Below are positions 56,433 to 64,000 of a DNA stretch of 64,000 nt, in pieces. The number at the start of each line of letters is the position of its first letter. Within the stretch, counting starts at the first letter, position 1. The DNA is taken from positions 667,018,484 through 667,082,483 of the forward strand of contig OZ010788.1 in the NCBI GenBank assembly GCA_963932465.1. The letters are read 5' to 3'. The notes under the pieces are model-generated. The model made no database searches. It was not told where the DNA came from and worked only from the letters and a program-made list of their open reading frames with translations. The translations under genes and the position numbers were made by a program. Source of the stretch: Maratus speciosus. Taxonomy: Eukaryota > Arthropoda > Arachnida > Araneae > Salticidae.

Positions 56433-57637
56433 GCCGTTTCTTCCACCAAAGTTAGAAAAGTAAAATTTAATAATATTTTTCTGGTGCAAATCTTCATTAA
56501 TCGTAGGTGGGATTTAATATATCCCACCGCCCCTCAAGGGGTTAACCAAATTTATTCACTTGACACCAATTTTATTTTAAGATTAAATTTCTTTTCTGTA
56601 ATGTCCAAAAAAAAGTTTTTAAATCTCAAATAGAATAAAATTGTAGACATGCTTGTGATTATTACTTTATTACTACTTTATTGGTCAATAAAATTTTATT
56701 CTACTTATAAATCTTTTTTTTCTTTTTTTTGCTCTCCACATTCTTTTCCCAGGAAAAAAGAAAATCTAATAATCCGAGTGATAAGGCTTTCTTTCCTCCA
56801 TAACGTCGTTGAGAAACAGCAGCGCCATCTGTTCGCACTGATAACGTCCAGTAATTAATGGTACAACTTTGGAATACTTTCTTTTATCGAGTAATAGACT
56901 CTTTATTCCCTCTCCTGGAGCTCATTCATTCGTACCAACTTCGGAACGGTACCAAATGTATGAATTGAAAAGAAGGGAAATCTACAAATAAACAAAAATC
57001 TTTCCGTAGCTACGTTTACGATGCTATCCCGGAAATATTTCTTTTATATTACGGTGCTACTTTCGGATGTTGCTGATGAAACATTTCCGGATGTGTTCTC
57101 TTTTTTTCTTTCCTCTTTTGTTTCAGATGCCACGACAGGAAACTTTATTTTTTATATTATACCGATTTTTTCGTTCATATTTAAAAACATTTTATTGTTT
57201 CATTTGTTTTCTTACCGCAAAGTTTTACCGCAACTTTAACTCATTCATATCTTGGAGATTATTTTGTTATGCGATAATAGAAATTAAAGAAATGATAGAA
57301 AATTTATGTATGTCGGAGCAAAATTCATAATTTCAGTAAAATTTAGTTTTATTTGTTTTATTTTTACTGGTAGCGAAAAAAAGTTTTTTTAAATTATTTC
57401 TTTTATTGCACATTTGGTCGAGCCATTTGCTATCTTGCCGCAAATTTTTTACCGCAACCCTAAATCCTTGCTAACTTGGAAATCATTTTGTTATTATAAA
57501 TAGCAATTAAATAAATGATATGAAATCTATGTATACCATAGCATAATTTGAATTTTATCAAGTTGATAAATATATATAATTAGTGTATTTATTTTCACTT
57601 TTACTGGTAGCAAATATTGTTTTTGTTATCGTACATT

Positions 57638-57784
57638 CAGGGATGAGATTTCAGCTTTTTTGCGCACCACTATATTCTTAGAGAGAATTTTGTTCTGTTA
57701 AATCGCAAAATTGTTCCGATTAAATAATATAACATTTTCTCTAACAAAATACTGGTGTGCAAAAAAGCGGAAATCTCATCCCTA
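57638..57784. mobile_element. hAT-type miniature element, 147 bp
   Basis: Perfect 8-bp duplications cgtacatt at 57630-57637 and 57785-57792. The ends are cagggatgagatttcagc and (reverse complement) tagggatgagatttccgc. The core gcgcaccactatattctta ... aaaatactggtgtgc is an imperfect palindrome nearly shared with the TTAA element at 40541-40779. Confidence 0.95.
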
Positions 57785-57792
57785 CGTACATT

Positions 57793-58164
57793 TCACCGAC
57801 TGGAATTGTTCACTTGCTTAAGTTTTAAAAACATAAGGAACGTATATCCTATGATCCCAAATTGAAGAATATTTTAATTGTAAATGCCAACCACTCTTTC
57901 AGAATAGTAGGCCTCGTTTTATTTAAACATATATATTCTATGATTAAATAAAGTAAAGATTATTAGTCAGAGAAAGAAGTTGATATTTTGAAAAAATATA
58001 TCCCAATTCTTCCAAATCTATATCTATATATATATATATATATTAGGCTACCGTATGTGGCACAGAAATCACGATTATTTGTTAATTGTTTAATGGCAAC
58101 GCCCGAATGAAACGCATCCCGTTGGTTATTAAACAGCATTTAATGCATCACCATACCTATAAGG
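57793..58164. other. AT-rich DNA without recognisable feature
   Basis: A (TA)n run lies near 58020-58043. Nothing else supported. Confidence 0.45.
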
Positions 58165-58395
58165 GGAGTTACCATAGGGGGTTACTCAATTCTGTTGCCC
58201 AATCCACCAAGTTTGTTGCCAACTTGGCAATATATCGCCAAATTTGGCGACCAAAGTGACGCCAACTTAGCTATATCTCTAATATTACGCCAAATTCCCA
58301 TAGACTTCCATTGTAAACCAATAGGGTTTACTTGCTTACAGAAAATCAACCAATTGAGATATTTGAATGCAACAAAAACTAATGTTAGCTTAAGG
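58165..58395 (-). repeat. Dispersed TTGGCG-rich repeat, copy 2
   Basis: Inverted partner of 3850-4082 (ccatagggggttac, gccaacttggcaatatatcg, cgccaaatttggcg, gcttacagaaaatcaacca). The 73-codon frame follows the repeat. Confidence 0.75.
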
Positions 58396-58952
58396 GGTTG
58401 TGTTATTTATATTTAAGGGAGTCCAAGTAAATTAAATTATGAATAAAAGTAACATGATACAATGCTTAACATGCTTTCCCAAACATCAATTTTAAGGGAA
58501 ACCAAACTGGTCGCCAAGGGCAGCTAGTTCTTAAAATTCCCCAATCTGAAGTTCACGGATTCGATCAAGCATGTTCCTAAAGAGAGTTCTCTGAATTAAC
58601 AATAATCAATCGATAATTATTGTTTATGATTCTTCTCCAAAAATATTTCATTTACATGGAATTTTTTCCTATTTACAAACTATTTACTCTTTCATTTGCA
58701 TTAAAAAAAAATTCAGCAGAAATTTACTTCCTGATAGCTTTACAAATGAATATCATAGCTGCCCACTTCTACTCCCTTTCTTACTAATATTTTTGAATAA
58801 TATTTTTTATATTATTCAATTGCTGAGTTTCAAAGATGTAATAGCACATAAATTTAAAAAAAATGGTAAGATTAAAGACTGAAGTGAACAGTAAGACAGT
58901 AAAGTAAAGTAAGTAAAAGTGTGAAAGCTGGCAGTTATGCACATGTTACGTA

Positions 58953-59170
58953 TTAACCCTTCCAGGGGCAAAGTACTTATGTTAATAAAATGTTCAAATC
59001 ACTGAATCACACCGGGATTTAAGAACAAATTTATTTTCAAATAAGTAAAAGATTTTTTTGACATATAATTATAAAAGCAAAATTTCTTTCCAAAATTCCG
59101 GTGTCACTGTAGCGTTTTTGAATTAAAATTAGGTGGGATATATATATCCCACCGCCTTTCAAGGAGTTAA
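58953..59170. mobile_element. TTAA-type miniature element with perfect 22-bp palindrome
   Basis: TTAA at 58953-58956 and 59167-59170. The ends are cccttccaggggc and (reverse complement) ctccttgaaaggc. The palindrome GGTGGGATATA|TATATCCCACC lies near the right end (59132-59153). The interior holds cacaccgggatt and attccggtgtc. Confidence 0.95.
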
Positions 59171-59714
59171 CATAAATCAAAATAAATATAAAATGTATGT
59201 ACGCTACTGCTTACGACATAGTTCCACCCCCACCACCCAGCTTTTAGAGTACCATTATTCTCAAATAGTAATGTGCGCATATTTGTTTTATTTCTGTCAT
59301 TAAATGAAGCGAATATTTCTATTCGGAAAACAGGCGGGATAGCTTTTATATGATTCAATAAATGACTTCGAAAACAACGATCTCCGAGGAGCCTACGCCA
59401 TACACTCTCTGAACCTAAAAGTTGCAGTAATATTGACCCTTAAATGCGCGATTTTTAATTTTGTTCCGAAAAAATTATATATGATCCTCTGAAAGGTGTA
59501 ACTGTGCGCAGGAAAAATAACGAAAAAAAAAATCAGAGATACATTTTTCATATAATACGTCAATCTTTTCTTCTGTTGCACATATGCAGTACAAGTAAAA
59601 ACTCCTGTTGTGTGGCTGTTTTACTCTAAAATATTGCAAATTAGTAAATATTGTAATAAGTATGCCTCCAAATACTTTATTTTATATAATTATTTATTTT
59701 ATAAAACTTAACCT
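59171..59714. other. AT-rich DNA with a possible TTAA-family left end
   Basis: gacccttaaatgcgcgattttt at 59435 resembles the left end of the CCCTTAAATGCC family, but no right end was found. Confidence 0.4.
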
Positions 59715-59961
59715 TTAACCCTTTAATTCCCATGATAGAATACGTTCTAGAAATGACGTAGTTCACAGAATCTGGCTTTACACCAAAAAGTTTTCAATGG
59801 TTCATTTCGCTTTATTTAAATACGGAATGTATGTTATTAATTAAAGCAAATAGTGCTATTTTAATTTTCTGGTGTGAATTAGGTATGTACGAATAAAAAA
59901 ATCTACTAAATTCAAAATACTGTTGTTTGCATATATGTACAGCTGCGCACTAAAGGATTAA
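59715..59961. mobile_element. TTAA miniature element, CCCTTTAATTCCC ends
   Basis: TTAA at 59715-59718 and 59958-59961. The ends are ccctttaattcccatg and (reverse complement) tcctttagtgcgcag. The hairpin TAGAA-tacg-TTCTA lies at 59736-59749. The core is ttacaccaaaaagttttc ... aattttctggtgtgaa. Confidence 0.85.
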
Positions 59962-60950
59962 CAGGATAGCAAGTTACTTATCTCTTAGGAATTATTTGTA
60001 CAATTTCACGTACATTTTTTATATACAGAATATTTATTTTATTTTAACTGGTAAGAAATATATGAAAAGTTTTTATTATTATTATTATTATTAATATTCG
60101 GCGAACGCGCTTGGATTTTTACAAAAAAAAAAAAAACGGTCTTTTGACTAACTTTTACATTTACTTATTTTTGACGGCAATAACTACGCTATCAGAAGTG
60201 CAAGAATTTTATAACACTAATAAAAAACATTTTAGAAGAGCAATTAAAATTCAATTTAAACTTCAGTGTCATTTGAGAGAACAAAGTTTCAGAAAAATTA
60301 CATTTCTCGTAAAATTTTCCTGCTGCGTGCTCACTTTAGAATTAATGGAAAATGAGTTTCCGTTCACCCCTATTAGTAGAAATCGCTGTTTTATTTTTTT
60401 TCTTCTTCCCAGATAAATGCGGGATAGAGGGAAAAAGCACTAAAAATTTTTTTCATGTGAGTCAAGCACCTTGATTCTGGTGTCACAAAACTGTAATGAC
60501 ATCTTTGCACGTCCTCATCTGAGTTATATGGCAGAGGACTTGACCTTTTAAACGTTTCAGACCATTACAGAGCGGAGCTAGCACGTGCAGTTACTTGCGG
60601 TCTCTTTAACGGCTCATGTCGGCTGGCAAATAGATAGGGGTGGGTGGTAAAAAAAATCTAACAAAAATTAGCGGAAACGTGGAAATTTTTTGTCGCATTC
60701 CCCGAGCTGCGCTGAAAGGAAATCCAGATCTTTTTAAGCTTACGAGGAATTTCGAGTTGTCATTTTATCTGTGAACGCTTTGCGTTGATTTCAAGGAATT
60801 TGTGAAATGTTTTAAGTAACCTAAAAATGTTAATTAAAAAAATCACTTACTTCATTTTTCTAGAAACATCTCTTGAGAAAAATGGGCTAACTCACATTTT
60901 TACGGGGTTTTTTCGGTTTGTCACATAATTACGGGGTGTTCGACGCATAT
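59962..60950. other. Sequence without supported gene
   Basis: The (ATT)n run at 60077-60092 and A-run at 60120-60134 precede a 101-codon frame (60111-60416) that lacks any recognised domain. 60470-60720 is GC-richer but shows no paired termini. Confidence 0.4.
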
Positions 60951-61150
60951 TTAACTCTTTCCGGCGCGTAGTTTTTCTGTTTATAAACTGATGGACTGAC
61001 ATCAGAATTTATAAACGAATTTATTAGAAAAAAAAATGTACTAATTTTCAAGTACACTATAAAAGGAAAACTTTAATTAAATATTCTGGGTGCCAGTAAA
61101 ATTAAAATTAGGTGTCCTTTTTTTAAGGACACCGCCCGCGAAAGGATTAA
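60951..61150. mobile_element. TTAA-type miniature element with GGTGTCCTT palindrome
   Basis: TTAA at 60951-60954 and 61147-61150. The ends are ctctttccggcgcg and (reverse complement) tcctttcgcgggcgg. The palindrome GGTGTCCTT-ttttt-AAGGACACC lies at 61111-61133, preceded by aaaattaaaatta as in the GGTGGGATA subfamily. Confidence 0.9.
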
Positions 61151-61307
61151 AGAAAAAATACATCGAGATTAATAAAAGAAAAATGTCAGATAGTCTTTTT
61201 TTTTGTGTGTCAAATAAATAACTGCGTCATATATATAATTGTGTGACAAAAGATAACTTTCTAATGTTAAGAAATTCTTAAGATAATAAACTTAACTTAT
61301 ATAAGAA

Positions 61308-63074
61308 TACAGTAGAATCTCTTTTATCCGAAACTCTTTTAACCGAAACTCTCGATTAACCGAAATCGATTTTTAAAGCTTTTTAATTTTCTTTACTATC
61401 ACATTCCTTGTGTGCAAGCGATCCTTTCCGAACCACGAGTACATATAAATATTTTGTATCCCTTTTTTTAGAATTTCTTTGAGATTTTTAGTAGAGTAAA
61501 AATTTTCATTTTTATCATGCGTACAAAAAGAAAACGCATTTCTTTCTTAAGTATAGAAGAATTATTTACTTTTTTAAGTATAGAAGAAAAAAATTCGAAT
61601 CACAAATCGTGTTATAATATCAAAATTATATATTAAAATAATCTTCCCTGTCATCCTTTCAATTCTTAATTTTTCCCTAGTTTATTTTTTAGTCTTACCT
61701 CCAGCTCCGTTGAAATCATTAGAAGAAATCTTATGAAACCTTTAACATAACCCCTTTTATTTTAATACAATCCCTATCTTTAAAATTCGCAATAGTTACA
61801 AAACCCCCTTCCAAAATAACCGTTTAAAACCAGATGCGTACTTAGTTCGATGCCTGCTAGCGGATCTTTTTCATGACCATATATGGGTATTGATCACAGG
61901 CCATATTCGCCGAGAGAATTGCAAGCTTAACAAAAACCTTAAATCATATCCTTTTTTGGTATTGAGAGTTTCAATCCAAGTACAATATGTTTTGTCTATA
62001 AAACCGCAGCATGAAATTCTTATGGGATTTGGAACTGAATTCAAGAATAAAGGCGATAAACACGCCAATCTTTATATGAAGATCTCCCTATCAGAAAAAA
62101 GTGCTGTAACCCTTTTGGCGATTTATTTGGCGAGAATATGTAAGTCAGAAGAAATGTAATGTATCTGCCTCGCTCTCACTTGCCTGCTTGCAACCGCCTA
62201 TGTAATCCTTGCTCAGCACCCTCACCTCTGAGTCTAATAAAATAGTAATTGGACGAACTTGAGTTATGTGCATTCACAAAGCAAAATGTCGTATGTTTGA
62301 ACTTCATCGACATGGATACCCAATAACTACATTATAGGTGTAAAATCGGGTGTGAGTATTACAAAAAAGCTCACGGCATTGCTATTGTTATGGAGAGAGA
62401 TGTTGCAAAAATAAAAAGTTTTATGCAGAAAACTGTGATACTGGTGAAGCAAAAGTATTAACCCTTTCGCTGCGTAATTGTTTTGTCAAAATAACTTCAA
62501 AAATTGCGTATTTAACCACTTCGCGACAAGCGTCTTTTAAGAATGTTTATTCTTTTGTCACCGGTTTTTCAAAACAAAAATTTTTGCCTAATTCAATCGG
62601 GAAAATGCTCCGATTAAATAAGGCAAATTTTACAATAAAAAATAACTGGTGGGTATAATCAAGGAGGTCTAATTAAACGTAAAAAATGCTCCCCGAGAAA
62701 TTCTCGGGTTGCACAAATTTTGCTACTTTTACGATGCCCGGGAAAATCTCGGATTGCGCAGCGAGAGGGTTAAAAAAACCTCGTGATAGAGTTGCAAAGT
62801 AAAGGCAATCGAAACTGCAACAAACAAAACTTTGTTTCAAACTCTTTTGAAATATGTAAAAGGTACTTAATTTGAAAATTAAAATTCAGGTAATTCAGTC
62901 TTGTTTCTATTTTGTTATTGATTTATTTTTATTAAGCACTTGTTACCAGAATAAGAAATAACGCATATATTTGCCGTTAGTCTTAAAATTGAACCATTCT
63001 CGATTATCCGAAAATTTCGATTTTCCGAAAGATGGTCGATTCCAATTACTTCGGAAAATCGAGGTTCTACTGTA
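61308..63074. mobile_element. Pogo/Tigger-like element, 1763 bp
   Basis: TA at 61308-61309 and 63073-63074. The ends are cagtagaatctcttttatcc and (reverse complement) cagtagaacctcgattttcc, with repeated (t)aaccgaa / atccgaa motifs inside. 61850-62400 is less AT-rich and may be a decayed transposase, but I found no convincing frame. A TTAA element (62462-62769) is nested in it. Confidence 0.9.
62458..62773. mobile_element. TTAA element, TTAACCCTNTCGCTGCG family, copy 2
   Basis: TTAA at 62458-62461 and 62770-62773. The ends are ccctttcgctgcgtaa and (reverse complement) ccctctcgctgcgcaa. The palindrome CCCGAGAA-a-TTCTCGGG (62692-62708) plus a weaker repeat of it at about 62740-62755 lie at the right. 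The core is tcaccggtttttcaaaac ... gcctaattcaatcggg, then attaaataaggcaaatttt ... aaataactggtggg. Confidence 0.95.
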
Positions 63075-63657
63075 TAAGAATAAACTTAACTTAAACATTT
63101 TAAAAAATAACTTGAAACAATAACTCTCCCATTCACGTATTACGAAGTAACCAATATACATTTCAAGTTATTACGGACTAACGGCCAATATTCGAAAATA
63201 TCAGCATCCTATCGGGCATGGTCAAAACTCAATGAATACCAATATTACAGAAATATTGACATCACATTGAAAATACATATAATTTAACACCAGCATTTCA
63301 AAAAAATTGGCGCCACATAAGAAAATCTTATTATTAAATACTAATATTAGGGAAATATTGGTAATATCTGACATATTTAGAGCTGAGTACCAATAGCGAA
63401 AATACTGGTGTTTCAGGTATTTGCATTCAAATGTCTAAGATTCGCATCACCACTTTGTTTTATCGCATGTATGTGTGTATACTTACTATCTGATGAGAAA
63501 CATTTTTCGCCATTTCCATGTCTCCGCGAAAATCGATTTAAAACATCATCTTTGGCAGTATTTTCTGAAGACACTTTTATGTGAAATAGAGTTTATATTC
63601 TTTGGAGCTTTTATAAGATATAAGAAAGTACAAGAATACATATGAATATTATTGATG
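63075..63657. other. AT-rich DNA without defined element
   Basis: 63220-63425 has ataccaatatta and ataatattggtaat-like strings, acaccagcatttc and aaaatactggtgtttc, reminiscent of the miniature-element core and of 37235-37415. No termini were defined. Confidence 0.4.
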
Positions 63658-64000
63658 CAGTAGAACCTTGATTTAATGAATCGTTCGGGACTAGCAACTT
63701 TGTTCGTTAAAACGAGATTATTCGTTAAATCAGGATAATCAAAGGAATTTTTTTACACAACGTAACAAGTAAAAAATGGCTATAAATAAAAAAAAAAAAT
63801 ATGCTCACTAACCTTAATAACAATGTTAAACATTTGTTGCTTTAAGACAATACATTGTATTGATCCATTCTTTTTATGCATCACAAAATCCCAAGCATTG
63901 TAATTAAGGGAAAAAAAAATTCATTTATTCAAATTTTGTGGATAAATTATAAGATGTCCTTTATTAATGTTTGTTTGCTTTATTTCAATTGTGTATTCCA
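63658..64000 (+). mobile_element. Pogo-like left end, runs off the window
   Basis: cagtagaaccttgatttaat followed by gttcgttaaaacgagatta and ttcgttaaatcagg, in the style of pogo/Tigger ends. The right end would lie beyond the window. Confidence 0.65.

Larger units (their letters stand above)
55045..56545. mobile_element. TTAA-type miniature element split by a LINE remnant
   Basis: TTAA at 55045-55048 and 56542-56545. The left half (55049-55141) and right half (about 56433-56541) are together one element: cccttacagggac ... ataccggga..., and ggtgcaaatcttcattaatc ... palindrome GGTGGGAT ... ATCCCACC (56506-56528) ... cccctcaagggg. The LINE-derived block lies between them. Confidence 0.85.
46190..58790. 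repeat. Old tandem array, heavily invaded
   Basis: Diverged units recur at about 46230-46860, 48200-48350, 50400-50570, 51410-51890, 52990-53216 continuing 54480-54800, 56690-57340, 57400-57560 and 58610-58790. Shared blocks include agcgccatctgttcgcac (46388, 48256, 50532, 53106, 56822), taattaatgg, ttttatcgagtaatagact, gaattgaaaagaag-gaaatctacaaataaacaa and a final gtttcatttgcat. Subtracting insertions leaves roughly 0.6-1 kb between successive marker motifs in most intervals. No unit has a sustained open frame. Confidence 0.8.

Noticed and set aside
59433..59714. Third copy of the CCCTTAAATGCC TTAA family.
   Set aside because: Only a left-end-like sequence (starting TTGA rather than TTAA); no inverted right end was found.
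60111..60416. 101-codon frame.
   Set aside because: Begins in an A-run (Lys-rich), no domain or neighbour support.
61850..62240. Possible pogo transposase exon (less AT-rich, 89-codon frame).
   Set aside because: I could not find the CENP-B-type DNA-binding or DDE motifs in any frame; left as decayed interior.

Overview
The window reads as animal nuclear DNA that is strongly AT-rich by eye and has no recognisable host gene. I could not support one intact protein-coding gene, rRNA, functional tRNA or CRISPR array. The open frames of 60-130 codons are low-complexity, lie inside repeats, or are chance frames. What fills the window is transposable-element debris: tRNA-derived SINE pieces, one decayed Jockey-like LINE, a mariner deletion derivative, several pogo/Tigger-type elements, two Helitrons, many hAT-type miniature elements with 8-bp target duplications, and a large set of short elements bounded by TTAA. 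This mix fits an arthropod, and a chelicerate (spider-like) genome is my best guess. That is an inference from repeat style, not from a marker gene.

Layout. 1-1.8 kb: a reversed tRNA-derived SINE in featureless DNA. 1.8-8.8 kb: a degenerate tandem array interrupted by two Helitrons in opposite orientation (3162-5211 minus, 6930-8286 plus), by several hAT-type elements, a 421-bp hairpin element and a truncated SINE, ending in a 70-bp satellite. 9.9-18 kb: TTAA elements, a four-copy 250-270-bp tandem array with a TTAA element inside it, a 0.9-kb TA-flanked element and a second SINE. 18-31 kb: nested DNA transposons, including a TTAA element split by a 1.4-kb inverted-repeat element, and several local tandem duplications. 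31-46 kb: more of the same, with a three-copy tandem array and a two-copy tandem array that each carry a TTAA element in one copy and the empty site in another. 46-59 kb: an old tandem array (about 0.6-1 kb period once insertions are subtracted) invaded by mariner, pogo-like, TTAA, SINE, LINE and tRNA-like inverted-repeat elements. 59-64 kb: TTAA elements and two pogo-like elements, the last running off the window.

Three observations stand out. First, the TTAA elements share a layout: a CCCTTT-type inverted terminus and a 10-23-bp subterminal palindrome, usually at one end. The palindrome's sequence differs between subfamilies while its self-complementarity is kept. Second, miniature elements with quite different termini and target-site types (8-bp hAT-like versus TTAA) carry what looks like the same imperfectly palindromic internal core, of the form CACCA-(A/T-rich)-GCCTTATTTAAT ... 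ATTAAATAAGGC-(A/T-rich)-TGGTG. Third, the inverted-repeat element at 53222-54476 carries, in each arm, an inward-facing 65-nt tRNA-like segment with recognisable A-box and B-box motifs.

Several insertions can be dated relative to each other because an uninterrupted paralogous copy of the target lies nearby. These internal empty sites support the element boundaries given below. All element assignments rest on termini, target duplications and short protein signatures read by eye; no database search was possible.
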